A DNA stretch of 64,000 nt from Massiliimalia massiliensis. GTDB taxonomy: Bacteria > Bacillota > Clostridia > Oscillospirales > Ruminococcaceae. This document shows positions 26,628 to 35,546 of this stretch, piece by piece; position 1 is the stretch's first letter; every line of letters begins with the position of its first letter. The DNA lies in NCBI RefSeq assembly GCF_900155615.1, contig NZ_FUHT01000004.1, positions 868,001-932,000 of the forward strand, in the 5' to 3' direction. The notes below the pieces were generated by a model that saw only the letters and a program-made list of their open reading frames with translations, made no database searches and was not told where the DNA came from. Made by a program: the position numbers and the translations under genes.

Positions 26628-27749
26628 ATGATTTTTCAGAATGCCTCTGTCTTTTACCGTGGAACATTCCAACGACTTGATTTAAAGACGAACGGTGCGC
26701 TGATTGAAGAAATCGCGCCCCATATTCCAGGGAAACCGGCGCTTGACTGCTCCGGGAAGCTGCTGATTCCCGGACTGATCGATATCCATACGCATGGATG
26801 CGTTGGTTTTGATTTTTCTACTGCTTCTCCGGAAGAAATGGAAACCATGCTGAAATATTACCAGAAAAACGGAATCACCTCTGTCTGTGCCACCACTATG
26901 ACCATGCCGTCCGAGGGTTGCAGGCGGGCAGCCCGGAATATTGCCGGGGCGGCAAAGCAGGCAGGCGGCAGCCGAATCATCGGAATCAATATGGAAGGGC
27001 CGTTTTTAAGCCGGCAAAGGAAAGGCGCGCATGACGAACAGTATCTGACTGCGCCGGACAAAGCACTTCTGGATGAATTTAACCGTTTGTCCGGCGGACT
27101 GCTCAAGATCATTAACCTAGCGCCTGAGCTTGACGGCGCGATGAAGATCATTGACGACTATCACAGCGAAAAGGTCATTTCAATCGCCCATACCGCCTGC
27201 GGCTATGAAACCGCGCTGGAAGCGTTTGACCGAGGCGCAGACCATATCACCCACCTGTTTAATGCTATGAACGGACTGCATCACCGCGATCCCGGGATTA
27301 TCGGCGCGCTTTCAGACCGGGATGTCTTTGCTGAGCTGATTTGCGACGGAATTCATATCCATCCGGCTGTGATCCGACTGATGTTCCGTCTCTGTGCCGC
27401 TAAAATGGTAATGATATCGGATTCTATGTGCGCGTGCGGGCTCTCGGACGGACAATACCAGCTCGGCGGGCTGGATGTAACTGTTGTAAACCGGAAGGCA
27501 ACGCTTTCGGACGGAACGATTGCCGGTTCCTCCACAAACGTTTACCAGGGTATGCGGAACGTGATCGGGTTCGGCGTCCCGGCAGAGCAGGCAATTTTAA
27601 GCGCAACGCTTCTTCCCGCCAAATCAATCCGGTGCGACAGCGATTATGGAAGCCTGGAGGTTGGAAAGCATGCCGACCTGCTCCTTCTGGATCAGGATTA
27701 TCAAGTTGAGGCCGTTTATCAGGATGGTAACCTTTCATCAGAATTATGA
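26628..27749 (+). CDS. nagA: N-acetylglucosamine-6-phosphate deacetylase
   Basis: Deacetylates GlcNAc-6-P to GlcN-6-P in amino-sugar catabolism and wall recycling; the product is the ligand of the glmS ribozyme at the left of this window. At 373 residues it is the usual length. The metal site includes PGLIDIHTHGCVGFDF, NMEGPFLS and SIAHTACGYETA, with the HLFNAMNGLHHRDPGI loop and a catalytic Asp in MISDSMCACG. No nagB lies nearby. The gene has a terminator 27752-27787. Confidence 0.95.
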   Translation: MIFQNASVFYRGTFQRLDLKTNGALIEEIAPHIPGKPALDCSGKLLIPGLIDIHTHGCVGFDFSTASPEEMETMLKYYQKNGITSVCATTMTMPSEGCRRAARNIAGAAKQAGGSRIIGINMEGPFLSRQRKGAHDEQYLTAPDKALLDEFNRLSGGLLKIINLAPELDGAMKIIDDYHSEKVISIAHTACGYETALEAFDRGADHITHLFNAMNGLHHRDPGIIGALSDRDVFAELICDGIHIHPAVIRLMFRLCAAKMVMISDSMCACGLSDGQYQLGGLDVTVVNRKATLSDGTIAGSSTNVYQGMRNVIGFGVPAEQAILSATLLPAKSIRCDSDYGSLEVGKHADLLLLDQDYQVEAVYQDGNLSSEL

Positions 27750-27751
27750 TA

Positions 27752-27787
27752 AAAGCCGGGACAAATTCGAAAATTTGTCCCGGCTTT
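27752..27787. terminator. bidirectional terminator
   Basis: Stem AAAGCCGGGACAAATT/AATTTGTCCCGGCTTT between the convergent nagA and mutY. Confidence 0.85.
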
Positions 27788-27790
27788 CGT

Positions 27791-28849
27791 TTACTTTTCC
27801 CATTCTTTGAGCAATACCGTCTGAAAAGCTTTAAAAGCATTCGGCAAAGGATAGCCCGCCGCCATCTCTTCCCTGGAAACCCAAATAAGTCCCGGCGTTT
27901 CTTCCTGAAGCAGAGCAGAATATCCTTCCATAACCCATTCCACATGAGTAAAGATATGCTTCGCTTTTTTTAAGCGCTTGATTTCTAAAAGCGCCGCACC
28001 CTTTTTATATAGAAAACGCCCGGCCTCTTCCGGAGAAAGATGGCCCTCGACGTTAGGAAATTCCCACAATCCGGCAAGCAAACCGGAATCCGCGCGCTTC
28101 GCAAGAGCCGCTTTCTCTCCGCACCGAAGGAGAAAAACCGTTTTTTGCTCTACCCGTCTCGCCTTTTTTGCCGCTTTGACAGGCAGTTTCCCCTCCGTCC
28201 CATGCTGATGCGCCAAGCAGCAATGGGACAATGGGCACAGACCGCAAAGCGGAGCGCCGTTCGGCACGCAGACCATCGCGCCTAGTTCCATCAGCGCCTG
28301 TGTAAAATCGCCTGGCTGCTGCCTCGGATAGATCTCTTTTAAGCGTGAGGCAAAATCCCGTTTTACCTTCGCCTGCGTAATATCATCGTCGCTTTCCGTC
28401 ACTCGGGAGAGCACCCGCAGCACGTTGCCGTCCACAGCCGGCACCGGCAGCCCAAACGCAATAGAGGCAATCGCGCCGGCTGTATATTCCCCGATTCCCG
28501 GAAGCTCCCTCAGTGCTTCAAAAGAGGCCGGAAGCTCTCCGTCATACCGTTCCATCACAATCCTGGCAGCCTTTTGCAGGTTTCGCACCCGGCTGTAATA
28601 TCCAAGCCCTTCCCATAGCTTTAAAAGCTTTTCCTCCTCGGCCCCTGCAAGGGAAGCGATATCCGGAAGCTCGGACATAAAGCGCTCATAATAGGGTTTC
28701 ACCGCTTCCACTCTGGTTTGCTGGAGCATAATCTCTGAAACCCACACCCGATAAGACTGCGGGTCGCTCCGCCAGGAAAGCTCCCTGGCTGATTGACGGT
28801 ACCAGGCAAGTAAGGGCTGCACGATCTCTATTAAATTATCCTTCATCAA
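27791..28849 (-). CDS. mutY: A/G-specific adenine glycosylase
   Basis: Removes adenine mispaired with 8-oxoguanine. The 352-residue protein has the helix-hairpin-helix LPGIGEYTAGAIASIAFG, catalytic Asp in PAVDGNVLRVLSR, and a [4Fe-4S] loop CVPNGAPLCGLCPLSHCC. A C-terminal NUDIX-like 8-oxoG recognition domain (about 230-350) follows. The gene starts MMKDN; either Met is possible. It overlaps the 3' end of the MGMT-family gene by 14 bases, so two repair functions are co-expressed. Confidence 0.96.
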   Translation of the reverse strand: MMKDNLIEIVQPLLAWYRQSARELSWRSDPQSYRVWVSEIMLQQTRVEAVKPYYERFMSELPDIASLAGAEEEKLLKLWEGLGYYSRVRNLQKAARIVMERYDGELPASFEALRELPGIGEYTAGAIASIAFGLPVPAVDGNVLRVLSRVTESDDDITQAKVKRDFASRLKEIYPRQQPGDFTQALMELGAMVCVPNGAPLCGLCPLSHCCLAHQHGTEGKLPVKAAKKARRVEQKTVFLLRCGEKAALAKRADSGLLAGLWEFPNVEGHLSPEEAGRFLYKKGAALLEIKRLKKAKHIFTHVEWVMEGYSALLQEETPGLIWVSREEMAAGYPLPNAFKAFQTVLLKEWEK

Positions 28850-29180
28850 GCTTTCGTCCCCCTTCTGTTTCGCCGTTCCAACGGTATTTTTTCATGTCGA
28901 CCTGGCCCTCGGCAATAAAGGCCACCCCTTCCGCCTCCAGCAAAGCAATCTGACGGTTTTCCCCTCCAAAAATAAAGGCGGGCGATACATATCCAAATCG
29001 GTTTACTACCCGATGACACGGGATATGCTCCGGATCGGGATTGACATGCAGCGCATAGCCCACGACCCGGGACCATCGGGGATTTCCGGCCAGCAGAGCA
29101 ATCTGCCCATAGGAGGCCACCTTTCCGTAAGGTATCTTTTTTACAATTTCATAAATTTTTGTAAAGCTGTTGTTTTTCAT
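28836..29180 (-). CDS. MGMT/ATL-family DNA alkylation repair protein
   Basis: A 114-residue protein that consists only of the methyltransferase DNA-binding domain: KIPYGKVASYGQIALLAG, SRVVGYALHVNPD and the active-site PCHRVVNRFG. The acceptor cysteine is kept (PCHRV), so it could be an active O6-alkylguanine transferase without the N-terminal domain, unlike ATL proteins that have Trp there. It starts inside an ATGA overlap with a small upstream ORF. It overlaps mutY. Confidence 0.9.
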   Translation of the reverse strand: MKNNSFTKIYEIVKKIPYGKVASYGQIALLAGNPRWSRVVGYALHVNPDPEHIPCHRVVNRFGYVSPAFIFGGENRQIALLEAEGVAFIAEGQVDMKKYRWNGETEGGRKLDEG

Positions 29181-29281
29181 TCTTTATACCATGGCCTTCG
29201 CCGGGGCGAAAGCGCTCCTTTCTCACAAATTGAATCAGTTTTGCACAAAAACTCAGTTTGCAAAGGATAGCCGCCCTCCAT
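29177..29281 (-). CDS. possible 34-residue leader ORF
   Basis: An ORF MEGGYPLQTEF...RRPWYKE in the roughly 200-base leader between the promoter at 29391-29419 and the MGMT-family gene. Its TGA overlaps the ATG of that gene (ATGA), and GGGAATCAGC precedes its start. The MGMT gene itself has only a weak ribosome site, so coupled translation is possible. It could equally be non-coding. Confidence 0.3.
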   Translation of the reverse strand: MEGGYPLQTEFLCKTDSICEKGALSPRRRPWYKE

Positions 29282-29390
29282 GCTGATTCCCGTTCCTGTT
29301 CTGCGTCCCGTTTAGAATGAAAGCAGCCCCTGGCGGGAAACTATAAAGGCAAGAAGCTGAGAACAGAAGAGCAAACGTTTCATCTGCTTC

Positions 29391-29419
29391 AGTATACCAC
29401 AAATTTATTTTTCTTTCAA
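29391..29419 (-). promoter_or_regulatory. promoter of the MGMT-mutY unit
   Basis: TTGAAA-17-TATACT on the minus strand. Confidence 0.7.
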
Positions 29420-29432
29420 AATATTACATTGA

Positions 29433-29461
29433 TTTACAATCCTCCCCAAAAATGGTATGAT
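29433..29461 (+). promoter_or_regulatory. promoter of the CARF nuclease gene
   Basis: TTTACA-17-TATGAT on the plus strand, divergent from the MGMT promoter. Confidence 0.65.
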
Positions 29462-29531
29462 GAAGAAAACGCCTGTTTGAAAGCAAGCTTGTAAAACCGG
29501 CAAAAACATCCGGAAAGGAATGTCGATTGTG

Positions 29532-30722
29532 ATGAAAACAATCATTGAGCTGTTCGACCGGGAACCCATCGAGAATGTCCTGGGTATGTTGATGATGAAT
29601 CCACAGCAGGTGGTTTTCCTCGGCGATAAGAAGATTATGCGGGAATACCGAAAGGAAAGTATCCTCCGTTTTGCCAAGCAAAGAGGACTCCAGACCAAAA
29701 TCTCTTTTTATCATTATGACTATGCGAACTACCAAAATATTATGGACACCTATCAAAGGGTGGTTCAGGCAAACCCGTCCTGTGCCTTTGAGGTTACCGG
29801 AGGAAAAGAAATTCCTTTGTTAGCGGCCGGAGCGTTTTGCCTTGAGCAAAAAATTCCAGTCTATTATTTTGATTACCGTTCCAAAAAATTCCTCAATGTA
29901 TTCCAAAACAGCACCTTGCCGGAAATCTCTCTGCCAAAGCTCACTGTCCGGGATATCCTGACCCTCGCGGGTGGCTCTATGATGCGCCACGGCCATTTTA
30001 ACCAGGAATACCGTTCACCGGAAATGCAAAGGGATATTCTCTCAGTCTGGGATATTTATAAAAAGCACCGTCAGGAATGGGGCGCCCAGACCACCTTTTT
30101 CCAGCAAATTCAAACGGAGGATGAGCACACCCTTGCAGTATCTGTCCCGGAGAAGCTCAGCGGCAAGGTCAACGCGGAGTGTAATTTTTCTATTATGCAG
30201 GCGCTGGCAGAATGCGGCATTATCCTTCGCCTTCACCGCAGAAACGGACAGGTTTCTTTTCAGTTTAAGAATGAGCATCTCCGCAAATGCTTAAGCGATG
30301 CCGGCATCTGGCTGGAGCTTTACACAGGCTTGTGTGCGGATCAAACCGAATTTTTCGATGATGTGCAGGTCAGCGTGGTCATTGACTGGGACGGCAGCGA
30401 CCACGACCCAAATGATACTACCAATGAAATCGACGTAATGCTGGTTCATGAGCTAACCCCCATTTTCATTTCCTGCAAGACCGGCGTCCCTTCTACCCAC
30501 GCACTGAATGAAATCAAGCTCCTCGCGGAACGGTTTGGCGGAATTGCCGCAAAGGCCGTCCTGGTAACCTCTACAGCCGTATCAAAGGTCGCTCCTGCGA
30601 CCTACCGCCGCGCCGGGGACATGGGCGTCATGATTCTGGAGGAGGAAGAGCTGTTCAACAAGCAGTTTCCGCAGAAGCTTACCGATATTGCAGAAGGCCG
30701 GTTCTGGATGCGCAGGACATAA
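29532..30722 (+). CDS. Card1-like (DUF1887) protein: CARF domain plus PD-(D/E)xK nuclease fold
   Basis: A 396-residue protein. The N-terminal about 140 residues look like a CARF cyclic-oligoadenylate sensor (QVVFLGDKK, then FEVTGGKEIPLLAAGAF, matching the TGG-K signature of DUF1887). The middle is a winged-helix-like linker. The C-terminal about 140 residues look like a PD-(D/E)xK nuclease: WLELYTG, NEIDVMLVHELTPIFISCKTG. Known Card1/Can2 proteins are type III CRISPR effectors that cut DNA or RNA when cA4 binds. Here the acidic residue of the ExK motif is Ser (S-C-K), while Asp and Lys remain. No CRISPR or cas gene is in the window. The start may be 29520, 29529 or 29532; AAAGGA favours the later two. 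Confidence 0.85.
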   Translation: MKTIIELFDREPIENVLGMLMMNPQQVVFLGDKKIMREYRKESILRFAKQRGLQTKISFYHYDYANYQNIMDTYQRVVQANPSCAFEVTGGKEIPLLAAGAFCLEQKIPVYYFDYRSKKFLNVFQNSTLPEISLPKLTVRDILTLAGGSMMRHGHFNQEYRSPEMQRDILSVWDIYKKHRQEWGAQTTFFQQIQTEDEHTLAVSVPEKLSGKVNAECNFSIMQALAECGIILRLHRRNGQVSFQFKNEHLRKCLSDAGIWLELYTGLCADQTEFFDDVQVSVVIDWDGSDHDPNDTTNEIDVMLVHELTPIFISCKTGVPSTHALNEIKLLAERFGGIAAKAVLVTSTAVSKVAPATYRRAGDMGVMILEEEELFNKQFPQKLTDIAEGRFWMRRT

Positions 30723-30731
30723 AATAAACAT

Positions 30732-30772
30732 AAAAGCTCAGCCAAGCGGAGCATCCGCTTGGCTGAGCTTTT
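30732..30772. terminator. bidirectional terminator
   Basis: An 18-bp stem AAAAGCTCAGCCAAGCGG with its complement, between convergent genes. Confidence 0.9.
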
Positions 30773-30780
30773 GTATAGCA

Positions 30781-31269
30781 CTATTTTTCCACGCCGGCAA
30801 AATCAATCACAATCTGACCGACCGACGGTGTAAACTGGCGGAAAGAAACACCGGCAGAGGACATCATCCGTTTCGAGGCAATGGTTTCCTTGGTATCCGC
30901 ATATTTATCGGACAGGTAAACCACCTCCTTGATCCCGCACTGGATGATCGCCTTCGCGCATTCATTGCACGGAAACAGCGCGACATAGATTTTCGCGCCC
31001 TCCAGGGATTTCCCGCGGGTGTTCAGGATTGCATTGAGCTCCGCATGAACTACAAAGGGGTACTTGGTCTGCTCGCCTTCCCTTTCCCACGGATATTCGT
31101 CGTCGGAGCAGCCGATGGGAAAACCGTTGTATCCGGTTGAGAGTATAATTTGATCCGGACTGACAATACATGCTCCAACCTGTGTGTTCGGGTCCTTGCT
31201 TCGTTTAGCGGCAAGCATTGCAACGCCCATAAAATAATCATCCCAGGAAATATATCCTTCCCGCTTCAT
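30781..31269 (-). CDS. comEB: deoxycytidylate deaminase
   Basis: A 162-residue zinc deaminase that converts dCMP to dUMP for thymidylate synthesis. Zinc and catalytic residues lie in FVVHAELNAI (HAE) and LFPCNECAKAI (PCxxC). The N-terminal ISWDDYFMGVAMLAAKRSKDP is typical. Start 31269 (MKREGYISW) is favoured because AAAGGA lies 12 bases before it, whereas the ATG at 31281 abuts the same site. It is the last gene of a run that includes uxaB and a thioesterase gene. Confidence 0.92.
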   Translation of the reverse strand: MKREGYISWDDYFMGVAMLAAKRSKDPNTQVGACIVSPDQIILSTGYNGFPIGCSDDEYPWEREGEQTKYPFVVHAELNAILNTRGKSLEGAKIYVALFPCNECAKAIIQCGIKEVVYLSDKYADTKETIASKRMMSSAGVSFRQFTPSVGQIVIDFAGVEK

Positions 31270-31328
31270 CGTTTCTATCATTCCTTTCCCTTGTTTTAAA
31301 TTCCGTCGGATATCGGACTGTTTTGTAT

Positions 31329-32660
31329 TTATTTCTCCAGCACCATCTGGTAGGCCGCTTTCATACCGTTCTGCAGAATCGCGTTATAATACGGCGCGAC
31401 AATATCATAATAGCGGGACAGATCCTCGCCCCAAACTGCAGTGTCCGCAAGGATTGCGGAAAGCGGCGCTTCTTTCAGAACATGGATATACTCTGCCCTG
31501 TCGTTTGGCTCCCGAAGCCGGTAAAAGGCCAGCAACGCCGCTAATGAGAACAAAAGCCCATGCGGCTGTAAGTGGAACATTTTCTCATATTCCCGAATCG
31601 TCGGCAAAACCCGCACCTTGAATTTGCTGACCGAATTCACCGCAATGTCGGCCAGATGATGCCGGATATATGGATTTTGGAAACGTTCCTCCACAGAACA
31701 GGCAAAGGCAAGCGTCTCCTCGTTTTCTCCCAGCGTTGGGACAATCTCCTCAAACACGCACCTTCGGAACAGCCTGTGTACCGTTTCATCCTGCATACAT
31801 TCCAGCACTGTTTCCAGTCCAAACAGGCTGGCGCCCAACACCATCGAGGTATGCCCGCCGTTTAGGATTCGTACCTTTCTGAGCTTGTACGGTGTGATGT
31901 CGTCCGTCCAGACAACGTTCAGGCCCGCTTTCCGGAACGGCAGCTCCTCCTCATAATTTCCTTCCACTGCCCAGAGATGGAACGGCTCAGCCGTATTCAA
32001 AAGGGCGTCCGGCCCTCCTAACTTTTTCTCCCATTGCTCCGCTTCTTCTGCCGGGAAGCCGGTGCAGATCCGGTCAACCAGCGTATTGCAGAACCGATTC
32101 TCCGTTTCTATCCACCGAATAAAGCCCTCTCCCAGCTTCCACCGGCGCGCATGCTCCAAGACCGCCGAACGCAGGACATCCGCGTTATGGTCAATCAGTT
32201 CGCAGGGAAAGATTAAAAAGCCCGGCAGCCCGGACTGAAAACGGTGATGCAACAATCTGCACAGCTTCGCCGGATAGGCTTTCGGCGGACGGTCGTCAAA
32301 GGAAGCGGTTGCATCAAACTGAATGCCGATCTCAGTCGTATTCGATATAATAACCCGCATAGCTGGGTTTTCGGCAAGCTTCAGAAAGCCGTCAAAATCC
32401 GATTCCGGATTTAGCGCGCGGGAAATGGAGGTAATTCTGTGGCATTCCTCCATGGCCTTCCCGTTCTCAATTCCTCGCAAAACCAGATGATAGACTCCGT
32501 TTTGCGCATTGATCCGTTCTGCCGCGCCGCCCGGCGTAGACTGTATTACTACAATCCTGCCGTCATATAGTCCCTGCTGGTTCAGACAGTTGATAAAATA
32601 GTCAAAAAAACCGCGCAAAAATCGTCCTGTACCGAACTGAATGATTGTTTCCCTGTTCAC
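31329..32660 (-). CDS. uxaB: tagaturonate reductase (altronate oxidoreductase)
   Basis: A 443-residue member of the mannitol dehydrogenase family. The N-terminal Rossmann motif is IIQFGTGRFLRGFFDYFI, with FPCELIDHNADVL, NTLVDRICTGFP and a C-terminal KVRILNGGHTSMV helix holding catalytic Lys and His. It reduces tagaturonate to altronate in galacturonate breakdown. The usual partners uxaA and uxaC are not in this window, and its neighbours are unrelated. Confidence 0.88.
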   Translation of the reverse strand: MNRETIIQFGTGRFLRGFFDYFINCLNQQGLYDGRIVVIQSTPGGAAERINAQNGVYHLVLRGIENGKAMEECHRITSISRALNPESDFDGFLKLAENPAMRVIISNTTEIGIQFDATASFDDRPPKAYPAKLCRLLHHRFQSGLPGFLIFPCELIDHNADVLRSAVLEHARRWKLGEGFIRWIETENRFCNTLVDRICTGFPAEEAEQWEKKLGGPDALLNTAEPFHLWAVEGNYEEELPFRKAGLNVVWTDDITPYKLRKVRILNGGHTSMVLGASLFGLETVLECMQDETVHRLFRRCVFEEIVPTLGENEETLAFACSVEERFQNPYIRHHLADIAVNSVSKFKVRVLPTIREYEKMFHLQPHGLLFSLAALLAFYRLREPNDRAEYIHVLKEAPLSAILADTAVWGEDLSRYYDIVAPYYNAILQNGMKAAYQMVLEK

Positions 32661-32683
32661 GATAGTCCCTTCTTTCCTTCAGA

Positions 32684-33418
32684 TTAGCATCCGTTTTCAA
32701 AGATAGCCTCCGCCTCAAAGCAAGGTTTTCCGTCCCGTTCCCGGATACCCTGAAAATAAAACTGCCCGTCCTCGTTGGTTCCTCTCAGAATCCGCATTTC
32801 CTCTCCAAACGGCAGTTCATTATGATAATAGATCACCATTTTTTTCAGCGCCTGTTCTCGCAGCAGCTCCGCCGGAAGATAATTAAAGACTATATCCGCA
32901 TATTCTGCATTGTTCAGATGACCGTTGATATCAGTCCGTGAGTATTCCGCTTTTACCATGCCGAGCGTTTCCAGCTCCGTTCCTTTTCTGATCGACATGT
33001 CAAAAGATTTCTCCGTCCTGTCGACAAACGGAAGCTGAAATTCCTCCGGAGGCTTGCGCAGGATTCGTTTCGTCTGCGTGTCCACCAGAACCCACCGGGT
33101 GTCAACACCGGCCGCTTCTTCCCCGGATACTGTCAGGCTGGTATAACGGTTATATACCGCTCTGACCGGAAGGGCGGCAGTGGTATCCAGATGGAGTTGT
33201 TCACCAACCGTAATATCTCTGTTGAGTACTAACACAAGCTTAGCCAGCAGAAACGCCGTATGTGTCCTTTCATATAACGCGGCGTCGACGCCAATCGCCG
33301 TACAGTTATCCATACTGACCTGTTCAACCTGCCTTAGAATCGAACTGGGCTTCATCCGGTTTAAAAAGTCGCATTCATACTGGCTGACTGTAATATCCTT
33401 TTCGAAATGCTGAATCAT
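32684..33418 (-). CDS. acyl-ACP thioesterase
   Basis: A 244-residue double-hotdog thioesterase (PF01643, FatA/FatB-like). The second hotdog holds the catalytic Asn/His region TDINGHLNNAEYADIVFNYLP; the first contains a DFLNRMKPSSILRQVEQVSMDNC helix. It would release free fatty acids from acyl-ACP, common in gut Clostridia. It follows the HAD hydrolase gene by 12 bases. Confidence 0.9.
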   Translation of the reverse strand: MIQHFEKDITVSQYECDFLNRMKPSSILRQVEQVSMDNCTAIGVDAALYERTHTAFLLAKLVLVLNRDITVGEQLHLDTTAALPVRAVYNRYTSLTVSGEEAAGVDTRWVLVDTQTKRILRKPPEEFQLPFVDRTEKSFDMSIRKGTELETLGMVKAEYSRTDINGHLNNAEYADIVFNYLPAELLREQALKKMVIYYHNELPFGEEMRILRGTNEDGQFYFQGIRERDGKPCFEAEAIFENGC

Positions 33419-33430
33419 CCAACTTCCCCT

Positions 33431-34234
33431 TTATTGAAAACAAACTGAAATCATATGCGCAATGCCATCCATATCATTGGAATGAGTGATAAAATCAGCC
33501 GCCTGTTTCACCGGTTCCTGCGCGTTTTCCATTGCAACGCCCAGTCCGGCAAACTGGATCATGGTCAAATCATTAAAGCCATCCCCACAGCAGGCCAAAT
33601 CCTCCCTTTGATAGCCTAACAGGTCTAAAAGCTGCTGTAGGGACGTCGCTTTGTCAATTCCCTGCGGCATAATTTCCAGAAAAAAAGGCTCCGAACGGTA
33701 GAACATCAAATCCGGAAAGCGCTGTTTCATTTTTTCTTCTACCTTTGCCAAATATTCGCCGTCGGCCATCATCAGGCACTTATTTACCGGAAAGGTAACG
33801 TACTCTTTGAAATTTTCGATTTTACGCACCTTCAGACCGTTGATTTTCGCTTCATAACAGATGTATTCATCCTCCGGCATCTCGGTAATGACCTCTCTGC
33901 CCTCATAGGACATCAAGGCCACGCCGTATTCCTTCGCGGCGTCCGCAAGCGCCGGCAGCCGCTCCTGCGGCAGGAAATGGTCGCAGACCGCCTTTCCGGT
34001 TTTATAATCGATAATCCGGCCGCCGTTAAAGCAGAGCAGATAGCCGCCGTGCTCCTTTAAGCGCAGCTCATCCGCAAATTTTTCCAGCCCCGGCAGAGGA
34101 CGTCCGGAAGCGAGGATGACTTTAACTCCCTTTTCCTGGAGCTGCTCCAACGCCTCCAGTGTTTTCGGTGTGATCCGTTTCTGACTGTTGGTCAAGGTTC
34201 CGTCAATATCTAAAGCCAGCAGTTTATATCTCAT
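33431..34234 (-). CDS. Cof-type HAD-IIB sugar phosphatase
   Basis: A 267-residue haloacid dehalogenase-superfamily phosphatase. Motif I is ALDIDGTLTNSQKRI, motif II ILASGRPLPGL, motif III Lys in GIDKATSLQQL, and motif IV ACCGDGFNDLTMIQFA. A C2B cap lies between residues 85 and 190. These enzymes dephosphorylate sugar phosphates or cofactors with broad specificity. It lies between the dehydrogenase and thioesterase genes. Confidence 0.93.
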   Translation of the reverse strand: MRYKLLALDIDGTLTNSQKRITPKTLEALEQLQEKGVKVILASGRPLPGLEKFADELRLKEHGGYLLCFNGGRIIDYKTGKAVCDHFLPQERLPALADAAKEYGVALMSYEGREVITEMPEDEYICYEAKINGLKVRKIENFKEYVTFPVNKCLMMADGEYLAKVEEKMKQRFPDLMFYRSEPFFLEIMPQGIDKATSLQQLLDLLGYQREDLACCGDGFNDLTMIQFAGLGVAMENAQEPVKQAADFITHSNDMDGIAHMISVCFQ

Positions 34235-34254
34235 CGGTTCAGTGACATCCTTTC

Positions 34255-35205
34255 TTATCTTCTAACCACATTTTTCATTGCCGTGCCTGCGGTAAAAGCT
34301 TTTAGATTCTCCGCACAAATTGAGGCGATCCGCTCCAGCGTTTCGGGCAGATGAAAGCCGCCGGTAATATGGGGTGTAATAATGATGTTATTTGCGTTCC
34401 ACAACGGATGGTCTCCCGGTAAGGGCTCCGGCTCCGTTACATCCAGATAGGCGCCGCCCAGCTTGCCGCTGTTTAACGCCCGGCATAACGCATCACTGTC
34501 TACCGAGCTTCCTCGTCCTACATTGAGCAAAACAGCATCCTGCTTCATCAGCGCCAGCCGTTTTTCATTCATCAGATGATAGGTCTCCGAGCTTGCCGGA
34601 ATGCTGAGGGATACCGCGTCCGCCTGCGGCAGCAATGTCTCCAGACGATCCATAGTATGAAGCTCGTCAACATAATCCGGTTTCTGGTCAAGCCTGCGGC
34701 GGATTCCAATGATTCTTGCACCCATTGCCTTGGCCCGCCTGGCAAATTCATTTCCAATGTCCCCAAAGCCAATAACCAGAACAGTTGCGCCGTAAAGCGA
34801 TTTTACGCCTCCGCCGTCGCTCCATCTCGCCTGCTTCTGTTCATCAAAATAGAAAGGCATCTTTTTATAGAGCATCAGCAGTCCGCAGATCATATATTCA
34901 GAGATGGCAAGCCCATAGGCTCCGCTGGCATTGGTCAGAATAGTGTCGGACGATAAAATCCCATCACCCAGGTAATTGTCATAGCCTGCGCTGTTTAACT
35001 GCAGCCATTTTAGCTTTCCGCTCTGGCGCAGCATGTCTGTCGGCGGATTTCCGAGAATTACATCCGCCTGCTGAACCTGCTCCTCCGTTACCGTAGAGGG
35101 ACTCGAATAGGTAAATTCCGCCATTTCCGCTTTCGACTCCAGCATTTTTTTATGTTCTTCACTGGCCGGAAACAACACCAGCACCTGTAATTGTTCCGTA
35201 TTCAT
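34255..35205 (-). CDS. D-2-hydroxyacid dehydrogenase
   Basis: A 316-residue NAD(P)-dependent D-isomer-specific 2-hydroxyacid dehydrogenase. The Rossmann motif is ATVLVIGFGDIGNEFARRAKAMG, catalytic Arg in NVGRGSSVDSDAL, Glu in DVTEPEPLPGDHPLW, and His in ITPHITGG. The precise acid is unknown. The start at 35205 follows AGGAGGAATTGAC; the ATG at 35223 overlaps that site. It is the first gene of the run down to the dCMP deaminase and has a long structured leader. Confidence 0.9.
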   Translation of the reverse strand: MNTEQLQVLVLFPASEEHKKMLESKAEMAEFTYSSPSTVTEEQVQQADVILGNPPTDMLRQSGKLKWLQLNSAGYDNYLGDGILSSDTILTNASGAYGLAISEYMICGLLMLYKKMPFYFDEQKQARWSDGGGVKSLYGATVLVIGFGDIGNEFARRAKAMGARIIGIRRRLDQKPDYVDELHTMDRLETLLPQADAVSLSIPASSETYHLMNEKRLALMKQDAVLLNVGRGSSVDSDALCRALNSGKLGGAYLDVTEPEPLPGDHPLWNANNIIITPHITGGFHLPETLERIASICAENLKAFTAGTAMKNVVRR

Positions 35206-35440
35206 GTCAATTCCTCCTGTCAAGGCCTTAGCCGTTCTTCATCATAAGGAAATTTTCCCGGATCAAACTCCGTTTATCGCTTTTCCAATCCGGGATATCT
35301 CCCGAAAAGGAAACTCCCTGGAGCAAACCTCGTTTGCTCTGTGATACCATGAAGCTGCCGGGATAAAAACGGCGATGCCGCAAGGCACGAAAGAGTTCGC
35401 TCTGGGAGCTGTTTTTAGGGACGTTAAACGTTCCGATTAA
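35206..35440 (-). other. long leader of the hydroxyacid dehydrogenase operon
   Basis: About 235 untranslated bases between the promoter and the start codon. On the minus strand it can form GAGCAAACGAGGTTTGCTC and TCCCGGAT...ATCCGGGA stems. I do not recognise a known riboswitch. Confidence 0.4.
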
Positions 35441-35444
35441 CGTT

Positions 35445-35473
35445 ATTATACCATAAAGAGAAACCGTTTACAA
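35445..35473 (-). promoter_or_regulatory. promoter of the hydroxyacid dehydrogenase operon
   Basis: TTGTAA-17-TATAAT on the minus strand. Confidence 0.7.
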
Positions 35474-35546
35474 TTTATCCCTTGATCACTTTTCAGATTT
35501 ACGCTAAAATAAAATTAGAACAAATTTTCTTTTGGGAGGAATCGGC

